Shown: piece by piece, positions 35,144-46,033 of the stretch
How positions within the stretch are numbered: the stretch's first letter is position 1
Layout of the letters: the number at the start of each line of letters is the position of its first letter
Assembly (NCBI GenBank): GCA_001931905.2
Contig: MSJI02000257.1
Location: 35,406 to 99,405 of the forward strand
From: Cladosporium sp. IMV 00045
Taxonomy: Eukaryota > Ascomycota > Dothideomycetes > Cladosporiales > Cladosporiaceae
Reading direction: 5' to 3'
DNA: 64,000 nucleotides
Position numbers and translations under genes: made by a program
Notes under the pieces: generated by a model
Told to the model about the DNA's origin: nothing
The model's input: only the letters and a program-made list of their open reading frames with translations
Databases searched by the model: none

Positions 35144-36374
35144 CTTGCTGGGTGCCAAAATGGAGTTCTCAGGCTTCTCTGATTTCGAGTTGGTGGGTTT
35201 GTTGAAGAATTTCGTTTCGAAGGGCAAGTAGAGCAATCTATCTTCGTCAGCTTTGGATCCTTGCTTGCACATGGGTAAGAAGACTGACTTTTCTGTTGGA
35301 TACAGGCGTAAGAACATGTAGCCTTTTGCGTGTGGGAAAGGTTTGACGGGACTGGCCAGCAGTCTTTGGGTTAGATTGGAAATACGAGAGTGAATAGGGA
35401 GATAGCACAAATGAGATAGTGGGAGAATGACTAGTAATTATGAGAAGAGATCAGTGAAAGACGATGAAAAAGAAACAGAAGAAGACCCAAAGCCGCGCAG
35501 GCAATGGAGACTTCACAACGACAATTGCAAATTTGGGACAATAAGAAACTATAGGAAAGAAGAGAGCGTCCTGGGGAAAAAAAATGGTAGGGCATCATTC
35601 ATGAGCGCTTACTCAGAATAGATGTTGTTGCTATTGTCGCACGGTTTTCTGCACGCGATTAGACGCGCCTGCGTGCTCTCGCCCTCGTCGGACGTGGATG
35701 TGAAGTGAGGTCTGAAACGAAGCGTGAACAGGTTTGAGCGGCTGCAGTGTCAAGAGTTTGGGCACGGTGAACACGAGTATGATATGAAGTCTGGAAACCT
35801 TTGATATTGTTCTTTATTGGCTGCCATTTGTCCTGAGGTTATCCAGTGCAGTTGTATGTCGGGCATTCGAGCGGTTCATATGGATTGATTGGGTGAGCGC
35901 AGTAGTCGCTTGACGCTGGTGCTGTGTTTCAAGTGAATGCATAAGGAGCTATTTCCAGATTGACAATGATTTCACTTTGGAGATCCGAAAGTTCGGTAGC
36001 ATAAAGATACTTCTGAATGTGACGTCCTGTGATGAAAAACGACAAAATTCACAAACAGATATTGGGATGGTAAAAGATAGATGTAGTGAATGCTCGCAGT
36101 AGTATTCGAAGGCGAAAGCTCGGACCTCTTCGGGCTTTTGGGGGCTGGATCTCTCAGCAGCTTCCCGCTACTTCGCTAGCAAAATACCGCGCGAGCCTCT
36201 GCTTGCTGCGCGAGCTTCTTCCTCTTTTCTTTTCTCACCGACCTCAAGAGATCCATTTCTCAACAGCCTTGATATCCAACCGCACACGTGCACCGCAGCC
36301 ACGAACTTCTCCAGCTTTCCTCGTCTGATTCAAATTTCTGTCGACACATAAATTCTTAGACCCTTCAAGCCAAG
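35144..36374. other. intergenic region between divergent membrane-protein and SERF-like genes
   Basis: About 1.2 kb without a supported gene. The right end (about 36,220-36,374) is pyrimidine-rich and probably the leader of the SERF-like gene. Other open frames are short and lack domains. Confidence 0.5.
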
Positions 36375-36695
36375 ATGGCCCGTGGTAACCAGCGTGAGAA
36401 GGCTCGCGAGGCCGCTCAGAAAAAGGCCGCCGGTGTGGTATGTTGAAGTCACACAAGACGTATCTTTATCCAGGCTCAGACGGCTGACACTTATTGTAGA
36501 AAAACAAGAACACCAAGACTGGCTCCCAGCAGGCCGCCGACAAGGAGAACGTCGCCGCCATCATGCAGAAGAAGCAGGCTGCAGGTGCGTGGCCTTCACG
36601 ACATGTATTTACGAATGATTATTTACTAACAAATCTTACCAGCTGAGGCAAAGAAGGCTGAGGCTGCTGCCGCCGCCGCTGCTGCAAAGAAGTAA
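36375..36695 (+). CDS. SERF/4F5-family small basic protein
   Basis: Three exons (36375-36437, 36500-36584, 36643-36695; introns of 62 and 58 bp, the second with a clear TACTAAC branch site) encode only 66 aa, below the usual gene-calling threshold. The sequence MARGNQREKAREAAQKKAA, then KNKNTKTGSQQAADKENVAAIMQKKQAAAEAKKAEAAA, has the MARGNQRE start and the Lys/Ala-rich helical body of the 4F5/SERF family. Members are disordered, nucleic-acid- and amyloid-interacting proteins found in cytosol and nucleolus; their fungal role is poorly defined. Splice sites and family motif agree, so the gene is well supported despite its size. Confidence 0.9.
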
Positions 36696-37407
36696 ACTTT
36701 TACATTGATCTCAACCTATTCATCCCTTTGGATCCGGCACTATTGTTGGAGGTTTGGAGACTTTTTCTGTGTAGGGGCTCATGGGGCAGGAGTTCTGCGT
36801 TCGCGATGAATTTTTACTTGAATAGCGACAAAGATACCAAAAATGTGATTAGCGCTCCGTTCAGCGACAATGAGATTCCGACGCTCTTTCACATTTACTA
36901 TCGTCTTACACCTGCCGTTTGAATGTTTTGTAGGTATCCGTGAGGTTCTGAAATCGCCCGCTGCCTATCCATGCTCTCTCCCACGTGGCTATATCAATAG
37001 CCTTCGTCGCTACGCATGTTCCCCCAAAAACTCCAAACCCGGCTACTAGCCTTGCACAGTTGGTTAGCAGAAAGTAGTATCAAACTCGTTTATTCAGGGA
37101 ATTTAAATTGTTCTTCACATTATTGAGAGACTAGCAGCAATCGATAATGTTCGATGGGGCTCGGTCGCTTGCGACGCCTTCCGCCACCTCCCAGCTGATT
37201 ACTGGGGGAAAGCCTCGTGCTTTTGGCGGGGCCAAGGAGCAGGGTCCAACGGGGGTCGTTTCGTTCTGGATCTCGCCTGCTTTAATAAACGTTCATGGCA
37301 TCATACCACTTCTTCGCCGACACGACACACAACAGCAAGTCCTTGCGCCTGTTGTCCGACTTCTCTCTCCCTTACCTCTACCCTCAGCCCTACAGACATT
37401 GGTCACC
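36696..37407. other. intergenic region and desaturase 5' leader
   Basis: About 700 bp. No separate gene is supported. The desaturase frame is open upstream to 37147, but the added residues are not family-like, so 37147-37407 is read as 5' leader. Confidence 0.5.
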
Positions 37408-38696
37408 ATGTCATCCTCAGTCGCTACCTCCACCCTCACTCAACGGTCTGCCAACACTCCCAAGGCAGCACCGAGCCAGCCAAAGGAGCAGGACTCCAAG
37501 CACGACGACTTCTTCTGGACGTACACGGAAGAGCCGCATGCCACAAGAAGGCAGGCCATTATCAAGGCGCACCCGGAGGTACATATCACTTGAGCGGTGG
37601 AGGATGAAATGTTGAAGATGAACAATGGACATTCGAAGCTCACACGGCTTCGCAGGTCTTGAAACTCTGCGGCCCCGAGCCCTTGACATTCCCCGTCGTA
37701 TTGGGTGTTGTCGGCTTGCAGCTCTTCTGCGCCTACGCCTTGCGAAACACACCTTTCTTGTCATGGCAGACATTCGTCACCGCGTACGTTATCGGCGCGA
37801 CCGCCAACCAGAACCTCTTCCTGGCCATCCATGAGATCTCGCACAACCTGGCTTTCAAGTCTCCATTGGCAAACCGTTTGCTCGCTGTTTTTGCAAACTT
37901 ACCCATTGGTATTCCTTATTCTGCTTCTTTCAGGGTATGCACAACCCGAACTTTCTTCCCTGCATTTGACGGCCAAACTAACGTGTTCTCTCAGCCCTAT
38001 CACCTGACTCACCACAAGTCTCTTGGAGTCGACGGCCTGGACACCGATCTTCCCACCTCTCTTGAAGCGTGGTTCCTCGACTCCGTCGCTGGCAAAGCTT
38101 TCTTCGCCACGTTCCAGATTCTCTTCTACGCCCTCCGCCCTATGATGGTCTACAACCTCCCCTTGACCCGCATCCACGCCTTTAACGTCGCCGTCCAGCT
38201 CGCCTTCGACTACTTCGTCGTGACCAACGTCGGCGGCAAAGCTCTCGGCTACTTCATCCTGAGCTCCTTCCTGGCAGGCTCTCTTCACCCAGTAGCAGGC
38301 CACTTCATCGCCGAGCACTACGTCTTCGCGCAGCACTCGCGCTCGCAGCAAAACTCCGACGCGAAGAGCAAGGAAGCCGAGCTCGCCCCGCCACCAGAGA
38401 CATTCTCCTACTATGGCGCGCTGAACCTGCTCACCTACAACGTTGGCCTGCACAACGAGCACCACGACTTCCCCGCCATTCCCTGGACCCGCCTGTGGAA
38501 GCTCAACCAGATCGCCAACGAATTCTATTGCGATCTGCCCTGCCACCACAGCTGGGTTAAGGTCATCTGGCAGTTCATCCTGGACAAGGAGGTTGGTTTG
38601 TGGTGCCGCGTGAAGAGGAAGGAGGGTGGTAGGAAGGTCGGCGCGGCCGCTGAGGTTCCTGCTCATGCGCAGCAGCCGCTGAATGTTGCTCAGTAG
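37408..38696 (+). CDS. DES1: sphingolipid delta-4 desaturase (dihydroceramide desaturase)
   Basis: Three exons (37408-37578, 37656-37934, 37995-38696; introns of 77 and 60 bp) give 383 aa. The second intron is a multiple of three without a stop, so a naive reading frame runs through it. Splicing restores SASFR-PYHLTHHK, the conserved second histidine box. His boxes: HEISHN, HLTHHK and HNEHHD. The N-terminus has the family signature DFFWTYTEEPHATRRQAIIKAHPEV. It contains about four to six membrane segments and acts in the ER, introducing the trans-4 double bond into the sphingoid base of ceramide destined for glucosylceramide. The start at 37408 (accATGt) gives the usual short Ser/Thr-rich head. 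Confidence 0.95.
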
Positions 38697-39263
38697 ATGA
38701 TCTTTTTTTCCTAGGCATGAGGTAGACTACACTCACTCGTTTGCATGAAATATGAGAAAAGGTTCACAGACCGACCGATTTCCCAGTTTTCAATTGGCTT
38801 GGTAGCATGTCATTTCGTTTACAAACCAGAGTGTTGTCTGTGCATGTTCTATTTACTGCTGCTGGGTAAGCGTGAAGGCAATCGTAAGAGCTGTTTGATG
38901 TGAACGCGATCGTGTCGGCGACCAAGTACCTAATTAGTACAGACCCACGAGGAAATATATCTTGCAACATCTGCACAGTCTTCTCTCGTACTAATATCTA
39001 GAACATCTAGCATTGATAAGGTACTTTGCCCTGTTCTAATGCGTGAAACATGTTGATGATGACCAATGATGCCTGAGGCCTCAACAGCGCCAAGTGCGGC
39101 CTTCTCCGAAGCTCGCATCTCGCGGCAGCTCGAACATCGTCAGCGCATCTCGAGAGACGAGCCGAAGCAACGCCATTGCCCTTTCGTACAACCAAAACCA
39201 CATATCAAAGTACGCGCAAAGCCTCCAGAAACAGACCACGACAACTTCTTAACAGCAAGCCAG
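38697..39263. other. intergenic region between desaturase and Cox8 genes
   Basis: About 570 bp with no supported gene. It holds the 3' flank of the desaturase gene and the promoter of the small oxidase-subunit gene. Confidence 0.5.
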
Positions 39264-39614
39264 ATGTTCGCCCGCTCCGTCGCCCGCCTCCCGGCCACCG
39301 CCGCCCGCCGCGGCTTCCACACCACCCCTCGCCAGATGGGCTCGCCCTACCACTACCCCGAGGGCCCGCGCAGCAACATTCCCTTCGACCCCTTGACCAG
39401 GTGGTTCGCCGTCAGGTACTGGACCTTCATGGGTATGTGGACCGCAAAAGAGGCAGATAATGCAGGAAGCTTGGGGGAGTTTGTGACTGACCATTGGAAC
39501 AGCCGTTGGCTTTGGCGCACCTTTCGGCATTGCCGGTGAGTTTCACATGCTATATACAATGTTTGGGTCGCATATTGACGACCAATGCAGTCTGGCAGAC
39601 CTACAAGAACTAGA
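39264..39614 (+). CDS. COX8: cytochrome c oxidase subunit VIIc / Cox8, mitochondrial
   Basis: Three exons (39264-39432, 39504-39536, 39592-39614; introns of 71 and 55 bp) encode 74 aa. The middle exon has 33 bases and the last 23, so the protein is invisible to simple frame scanning. Residues 1-24 (MFARSVARLPATAARRGFHTT) are a mitochondrial presequence. The mature part has the family wording SPYHYPEGPRSNIPFD and a single membrane helix, RYWTFMAVGFGAPFGIAVWQTYKN. It is a small nuclear-encoded structural subunit of respiratory complex IV in the inner membrane. Splice sites are consensus, phases match at both joins, and the stop follows at once, so the model is solid. Confidence 0.93.
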
Positions 39615-39953
39615 GGATGGGCAATTGAAGTTGGTAGAAGGAAACGCGCGAGGACGGCAGGAACGTTGGCGGCCGCAAAGGCCAGGAGAGGGGTTGTCAC
39701 ATACCGGTATCAGCAATGTGTATAACACGGAGTTTTTTTCAGCAGCAAAGTCACCACTAGACGCTGTCTACATACATTATAGCCATCCTATCTCCTCTGT
39801 CATCTCCAATCATTGGTGCCAAGCCTGATCTTTCGCGCCTACCCGGCGCTAGCGCCAGAATCTATCAAACTGTGCTTTGAACAAACCGATGTTCTAGAAA
39901 TATATCCCCAGTCCCCATCCCGGAAATGATATAAGCGATCCTTTCATGAAAGA
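39615..39953. other. spacer between tandem Cox8 and ELP1 genes
   Basis: Three hundred and forty bases: the 3' flank of the oxidase subunit gene, then the ELP1 promoter. No gene is seen. Confidence 0.5.
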
Positions 39954-42900
39954 ATGCGAAACCTCCGGAATATCAAACACAGCTGCTTCGATTTTGGTAG
40001 CGGCTCGACGCCCCTCGCCGCCACCACTTGGGATCCTTCAGATGACTCGCTAATCTGCGCATTCGGGCCCAGCCTGAACGATCCATTGCTCTCCCTCAAG
40101 CGACTGCCCAAAGATGCTTCGAACCCCGAACAGGCTCTCCCAATTGCTTCGTGGGACGCGCCCTCTCCCAATCCGGATCTGGAAGTCGACGAGGTTCTGA
40201 ACCTGCACTGTTTCGCGGACGCCAAGACCATCGTGTTGGTTCTCAAGGGCGGCGATATTATCTTGGTTCGTGAAGAACCCGAACCGGGCCAGGACTTGAT
40301 TGAAATCATCGGATCCGTCGATGCCGGAATTGCCGCGGCGCAGTGGAGCCCGGACGAGGAACTTCTCGCCATCGCCACCCTTGCAGACACCGTGGTGTTC
40401 ATGACCCGGGAAGGCGAGGGGATTGCGAACGTCACGCTGTCGCCGGAGGATGTCAAAGTGTCTGATCACGTTTCCGTTGGCTGGGGGAAGAGGGAGACGC
40501 AGTTCCAGGGTCGGGGTGCTAAGGCTCTGCGGGACCCTACTGTGCCTGAGCATGTGGATGAGGGTACTGTTAGGGAAGCTGAAGATGGGCGTGTGAGCAT
40601 TACGTGGCGCGGTGATGGTCAATTCGTTGCAATCAACGGTGTCATTACTCAGGATCCCAAGCGACGTATTATCCGGCTTTACTCCAGAGAGGGCGTGCTT
40701 GAGAGTGTCAGCGAACCTGTGAACTACATGGGACATGCACTCAGCTGGAAGCCAAGCGGGCAGCTCGTTGCTGGCATTCAGCATCTGCAAGACAGAACGG
40801 ACGTTATCTTCTTTGAGCGAAACGGTCTTCGACATGGCGAGTTCAGCCTTAGGCTCAGCGAGGAGCAAAGGCAGGCTATTGGCGATAACATCGAGCTGAG
40901 CTGGAACGTCGATTCTACTGTACTTGCTGTTGTACTTGGCAACTCTGTACAGTTGTGGACTACGGGCAACTACCACTGGTACTTGAAGCAGGAGATCGTT
41001 TTGCACCCATCTGGTAACAGTGCCAATTCAGTCTCCACTGCATGGCATCCGGAGAAACCCTTGCACCTGACTTGCGACGATGGCTTCCAGCTGAGGTCGC
41101 TCGACTTCACGTTTGACGTAGCGCGTGGTCCAATCAACCCGCCGTGCGACTCTGGCCTTGTGGCGGTCATTGATGGCAAGCAGTTGAAGATCACACCTCT
41201 GCGCACAGCCAACGTGCCCCCTCCTATGGCTTTCGAAGAGCTGGACCTCGAGTCGAATGCCGTCGATGTTGCATTCGATGCGGCAGGCAAGGTCATGGCT
41301 GTCCTTCATGAGACTAAGATCTCAGTATGGCATTGCGATTACAGCGCGAAGCCTGTGGTGTCTGCAAGTCTGGCAAACATCATCGATCTGCCTTCAGCAG
41401 ACGGCTTGCCAGCTCCCCGTCAACTGGTCATCTCGCCTGAAGGTCACATTCTAGCGGCTTGCTCGGCATCGAACGAGGAACCGACGGTTCTCGCACTCAT
41501 CAGTGACGGCTCTAGCTCTGCGGAAATCCTGCCCACGACTGCTACCATCACGTCGCTCTTCGCGAGGTCAGACCACGGCCAGATTATCTGTGAAACAAAT
41601 GACGGCGGCATCTCTCAGCTGAATTTTACGGGTGGTGACGCATCGCTTTTTCTCACTGAATACATGCTTCCAACCGTTTGTTCCAAGGTCGAAGTCTGGC
41701 ATGGTGCTGAGCAGGATGTCACAGTGGGCCTTACAGCAAGCGGCATCCTCCATGTGATTTCAGACTTCAAGCCTCTCAGAATTCCCGGATGTACCTCTTT
41801 CACCCTCGCGCCGTCACACCTCATTTACACCACAAGCCAGCACCTTCTCAAGTTCATTCATCTCCACAATGGAGAGCTTGAGGTGCCTCCTGACGAGCCG
41901 GAGAAGGACGAGCGTTGTCGCAACGTTGAGCGCGGAGCTAAATTGGTGACCGTGATGCCCAGCGCGTACTCGCTCGCCCTGCAGATGCCGCGTGGCAACC
42001 TGGAAACCATCTACCCGCGCGCATTGGTTCTCGCCGGGATCAGGACGAGCATCAACGCCAAGAACTACAAGAAAGCCTTCAGCATCTGCAGAGTACAGCG
42101 AGTGGACATGAACATTCTGCACGACTACGCACCAGAACAGTTCATGCAAGACATCGAGCTTTTCGTGACGCAGGTCAAGAAGACCGAGTACATCGATCTG
42201 TTCCTTTCTTCGCTGTCAGAGGAGAATGTTGCGGAGACCATCTACAAAGAAACGTTGCGTGCTGCTGTGAACGAGCCACTCCCTAACGGCGTGGGTGCTG
42301 CACCTGTCGCCTCGGGCATTCAAGCACCATCGAAGATCAACTCAACAAGCGATGCCTTTATCAAGGTCTTGCAAAAGGACCGCGCGAAGCACCTGCAGAG
42401 TATCGTGACTGCTCACGTCTGCAAGAGCCCGCCCGACCTTGAAGCCGGTCTGCAGCTCGTCGCGGAGTTGCGAAGGCAGGCTAACGAGGAGCAGCTCGAC
42501 CAGGCTGTTGAGCACATTTGCTTTTTGGCAGATACTAACAGGCTGTATGACACAGCGCTTGGAATCTACGAGCTCGATGTCGCTCTTCTTGTTGCCCAAC
42601 AGTCGCAGAAAGATCCAAAAGAATACCTACCCTACCTGCAGGCCCTGCATGACTTGCCACCACTGAGACAGCGTTTCGCGATTGACAATGACCTCAGACG
42701 TTACCGCAAAGCACTTGGACATCTGCACGAGCTTGGAGAATTTGAAGAATTGAAAGAGTATGCCGGCAAGCACGAGCTACACGGCGCGGCCATGGAGCTT
42801 TACCGCTACGACAAGGCGAAGATTCACGAGCTCATGGGCTTGTATGCAGACTTCCTCAGCAGTCGTAACCGCTACCAAGACGCCGGTATCGCATATGATT

Positions 42901-43877
42901 TTGTGCAGAACTACGCGCAAGCATACGAAGCATATCGATCAGCCAGCATGTGGCGCGAGAGTTTGGCATCGGCAGCATTGGCGCCCATTTCCGACAGCGA
43001 GCTCGCAACATTGGCACAAGACCTCGCGGAAGGCCAGGAGGAATCAAAGGACTTCGCAGCCGCTGCGACGATCTTCATCGACTACCTGGACGATCTCGAG
43101 ACCGGCCTCAGACTGCTCTGCAAGAGCCACAAGTTCGCCGAAGCAATCCGACTGGCAGTGCAGCGCAAGCGACCCGAGCTCGTATCCGAAGTGGTGGACA
43201 CCGGCTTGATCGAAAGCTCCGCATCGATGACCGAACTTCTAGCCGAGATGAAAACGCAACTCAGCGTCCAAGTGCCGCGAGTACGAGAGCTGCGACAGAA
43301 GAAAGCGGAAGACCCCATGGCCTTCCTAGGCGAAGCGGACGAAGCCGACGGCGACGTGCCAGACAACCTCTCCCTCGCACCTTCGGAAGCGACGACGTCC
43401 GGCGGCACGCTCATGACCAGATACACCAACCGCAGCACGGGCACTTTGGCAACGAACGCGACAAGGAAGACGTCCAAGAACCGCCGTCGCGAAGAGCGTA
43501 AGCGCGCCAAGGGCAAGAAGGGCACCGTCTACGAAGAAGAGTACCTCGTGAACTCGATCGCGCGACTCATCGAGCGACTAAACTCTACCAGCGACGATGT
43601 ATCGAGCTTGCTGGAGGGTTTGATGAGGCGGGCCATGCGCGAGCGAGCCGTCGCTGTCGAAGCGGCCATGGCGGACGTCGTGGAGGCTTGCAAGTTGTGC
43701 ATGGAGGAAGTTTTCGCCGCGCCTGGGGAGAAGTCGACGGTGCAAGATGGTTCGGCGGAGGGTGGGCATAGACCTTGGGGAGGACAGGGAGTCCATTGGG
43801 ATGCCCTTTCTGCGGCGGGGAAGAGGCCTGAGGCGCCGGTGTTGAAGGGGTTTGAGAGGTCGAGTTTGTTGAGGTAG
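39954..43877 (+). CDS. ELP1: Elongator complex subunit 1 (Elp1/IKAP)
   Basis: A single uninterrupted exon of 1307 aa. It begins MRNLRNIKHSCFDF, the normal N-terminus, followed by two WD-type beta-propellers (about residues 1-700) and an alpha-helical TPR-like C-terminal half (DYAPEQFMQDIELFVTQVKKTEYIDLFLSSL, YLPYLQALHDLPPLRQRFAIDNDL). Near residues 1172-1187 lies the basic patch KNRRREERKRAKGKK followed by EEEYLVNSIARLI, the tRNA-binding and dimerisation region of the family. Elp1 is the scaffold of Elongator, which makes 5-carbamoylmethyl-type modifications on wobble uridines of tRNA. Length is usual. Absence of introns in a gene of this size is notable beside its intron-bearing neighbours but is common for ELP1 in related fungi. 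Confidence 0.97.
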   Translation: MRNLRNIKHSCFDFGSGSTPLAATTWDPSDDSLICAFGPSLNDPLLSLKRLPKDASNPEQALPIASWDAPSPNPDLEVDEVLNLHCFADAKTIVLVLKGGDIILVREEPEPGQDLIEIIGSVDAGIAAAQWSPDEELLAIATLADTVVFMTREGEGIANVTLSPEDVKVSDHVSVGWGKRETQFQGRGAKALRDPTVPEHVDEGTVREAEDGRVSITWRGDGQFVAINGVITQDPKRRIIRLYSREGVLESVSEPVNYMGHALSWKPSGQLVAGIQHLQDRTDVIFFERNGLRHGEFSLRLSEEQRQAIGDNIELSWNVDSTVLAVVLGNSVQLWTTGNYHWYLKQEIVLHPSGNSANSVSTAWHPEKPLHLTCDDGFQLRSLDFTFDVARGPINPPCDSGLVAVIDGKQLKITPLRTANVPPPMAFEELDLESNAVDVAFDAAGKVMAVLHETKISVWHCDYSAKPVVSASLANIIDLPSADGLPAPRQLVISPEGHILAACSASNEEPTVLALISDGSSSAEILPTTATITSLFARSDHGQIICETNDGGISQLNFTGGDASLFLTEYMLPTVCSKVEVWHGAEQDVTVGLTASGILHVISDFKPLRIPGCTSFTLAPSHLIYTTSQHLLKFIHLHNGELEVPPDEPEKDERCRNVERGAKLVTVMPSAYSLALQMPRGNLETIYPRALVLAGIRTSINAKNYKKAFSICRVQRVDMNILHDYAPEQFMQDIELFVTQVKKTEYIDLFLSSLSEENVAETIYKETLRAAVNEPLPNGVGAAPVASGIQAPSKINSTSDAFIKVLQKDRAKHLQSIVTAHVCKSPPDLEAGLQLVAELRRQANEEQLDQAVEHICFLADTNRLYDTALGIYELDVALLVAQQSQKDPKEYLPYLQALHDLPPLRQRFAIDNDLRRYRKALGHLHELGEFEELKEYAGKHELHGAAMELYRYDKAKIHELMGLYADFLSSRNRYQDAGIAYDFVQNYAQAYEAYRSASMWRESLASAALAPISDSELATLAQDLAEGQEESKDFAAAATIFIDYLDDLETGLRLLCKSHKFAEAIRLAVQRKRPELVSEVVDTGLIESSASMTELLAEMKTQLSVQVPRVRELRQKKAEDPMAFLGEADEADGDVPDNLSLAPSEATTSGGTLMTRYTNRSTGTLATNATRKTSKNRRREERKRAKGKKGTVYEEEYLVNSIARLIERLNSTSDDVSSLLEGLMRRAMRERAVAVEAAMADVVEACKLCMEEVFAAPGEKSTVQDGSAEGGHRPWGGQGVHWDALSAAGKRPEAPVLKGFERSSLLR

Positions 43878-44503
43878 AAGTGCCGCTTTTCTATGATGAA
43901 TTAGAGGACATATACGTATGGAATGTGAAGAGCCTCTTCATTTCCCCTTCACTCAGCATTCAATGGCAGTTGGAATATATCCGTAAGGCCAGCGTGGTCC
44001 CTTGTACCGTAGAGTGACAACGATAGGCATGTTGGCGCTCATTAGAAAAATTACTTCCGAGATCATCGGAGGGGAGGCTGAACATGTTATAGCAATGCTT
44101 GTATTCCAAACATTCATGTTGCCTTCGTGCAGAACGCGGTAAAATGTGAAGTTGATTGAAGTGACCAATCACGTGATAAGTCTGGACCCGGCAGCGGGCG
44201 GCCACTTCCGCTGTTCGGTGCAGCGACATCCTGGGGTCACACGCGAACGGCGGGCTCGATCTTGACTTGCCTGCCAACCGACGAGAGAGCTATCGACACT
44301 CCGCTCACTATCTGCAACGCCGCAGACGACGGCACAAGACGGTGTGCTAGCGGGCATCAGCATCATTGCGAGCCTCAATTCAATCTCTCACGCACACGCC
44401 TACGACGCCGGGTCAGCAAGGAGCAACGCCTTCGAAGACGATTACTTATTAGTGGCAATCGCCCGCAAACGCCGCGACCTGTGATGGGCGAGCGCGAGAC
44501 AAG
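43878..44503. other. intergenic region between ELP1 and LST8
   Basis: About 630 bp with no supported gene; it holds the ELP1 3' flank and the LST8 promoter and leader. Confidence 0.5.
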
Positions 44504-46033
44504 ATGAGCGTCATTCTTTGTACCGGTATGTGTGGCTGATGTCGAGGGTTGCGAAGGCATGTGACTGACTTCTTGTAGCGGGCTACGACCATACCATTAG
44601 GTGAGTGTAAGGCTGAGAGTGAATCTTATCGCGACAATAGGGGAATGGACGACGGGGCTCGAGGGATTCTTCATGAGCGCGATGGCCATGCTGCTTTTGT
44701 ACGCATGAAACGACGCCGAAAACAACACCAATCTTTGCGACAGCGACTTTGGATTTGAATTCGCCAGTGTCAACTTCCCCTTTCCAGCAACCATGATCAC
44801 CTCCGACGATTTCTATGGCTTGGGCATCTGGTATTGATATGTCAAACTATGCTGCTACGGAATGCACGATCTCGATGCTGAGTTCGTTTGACGCCACCTT
44901 TTGTCCTCGAGTTCACGCGAGCAACGCCAAAGTCACTCTCGGTCATATCACTCGGCCGATGACCATTGTTGGACTCTGCAATTCATGTCTCTTGTTGAGG
45001 TTTGAGCGGCATTCACTGACGACACATTGTTTAGGTTTTGGGAGGCCTTGAGTGGCATCTGCTCAAGAACCATCCCTCATCCCGATTCACAAGTCAACCG
45101 CCTTTGCATCTCGCCAGATAAGCGCTTTTTGGCAGCCGCTGGCCACCACACTGTAAAGCTTTACGATATCAGATCTACGAATCCCGCCGCCGTACTCACT
45201 TTTGAGGGTCACACTGGCAACATCACCGGCGTTGCGTTCCACTGTGAAGGTAAATGGATGGTCACGAGTTCTGAGGATGGTGAGGATGTCAATCGCAACT
45301 GCATGTCTTGCCTACCCGCTGACTGATAGCAGGTACTGTCAAAATTTGGGATACCCGCAGTGGTCACATCCAGAGAAATTATTCACATGGTGTACCCGTG
45401 AACGATGTCGTTATCCACCCAAATCAAGGCGAGCTGATCTCTTGCGACCGCGGGGGAAATGTTCGCATCTGGGATCTGGGCGAGAACAAATGCAGCCATC
45501 AACTCGTACCTGAAGACGACAAGTCAGTGGCTTCAGTAACAGTCGCGACCGATGGATCGCTTTTATGCGCTGCTGTTAGCAATAGCGTGCATGGATCAGT
45601 GTTCGTTTGGCGCCTCATCACCGTCAGAGACGTGACCACCCTTATTCCAGTCACCAAGTACCGCGCACATGGTACCTACATCACCCGTGTCTTACTCTCT
45701 CCTGACGTCCGTCACTTGGCCACCTGCTCGGCAGACCACACAGCTCGCATCTGGCAAGTCGACCTGGAGCGCGCACAAAAAGCTGCGATTAACTCAGAAC
45801 AGAATGGCTCTGGTGAAGACGAAGGCTTCGAGCTGGAACAGGAGCTGGATGGCCACCAGCGTTGGGTCTGGGACTGTGCTTTCTCAGCAGACTCAGCCTA
45901 TCTCGTCACTGCATGCTCAGATCACTATGCGCGACTCTGGGAACTGCAGAGCAAGCTGATTATCCGACAATACAACGGCCATCACCGCGGCGCAGTCTGT
46001 GTTGCGCTCAACGATTATTCCGAGACTAGGTGA
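44504..46033 (+). CDS. LST8: TOR complex WD-repeat subunit Lst8
   Basis: Five segments were reconstructed: exons 44504-44525, 44579-44600, 45035-45279 and 45333-46033, introns of 53, 434 and 53 bp, 329 aa. The first two exons have 22 bases each. Spliced together they read MSVILCTAGYDHTIR-FWEALSG, the conserved N-terminus of Lst8. Seven WD repeats fill the protein (KLYDIRS, VKIWDTRS, VRIWDLGE, SVFVWRL, ARIWQVDL, ARLWEL). Lst8 binds the kinase domain of TOR in both TORC1 and TORC2. The second intron (434 bp) is several times longer than others in the window. After ACTAG at 46029 a GTGAGT donor follows directly, so an extra short 3' exon or a 3'-UTR intron is possible; read through, the protein ends ALNDYSETR, which is a plausible C-terminus. 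Confidence 0.92.
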
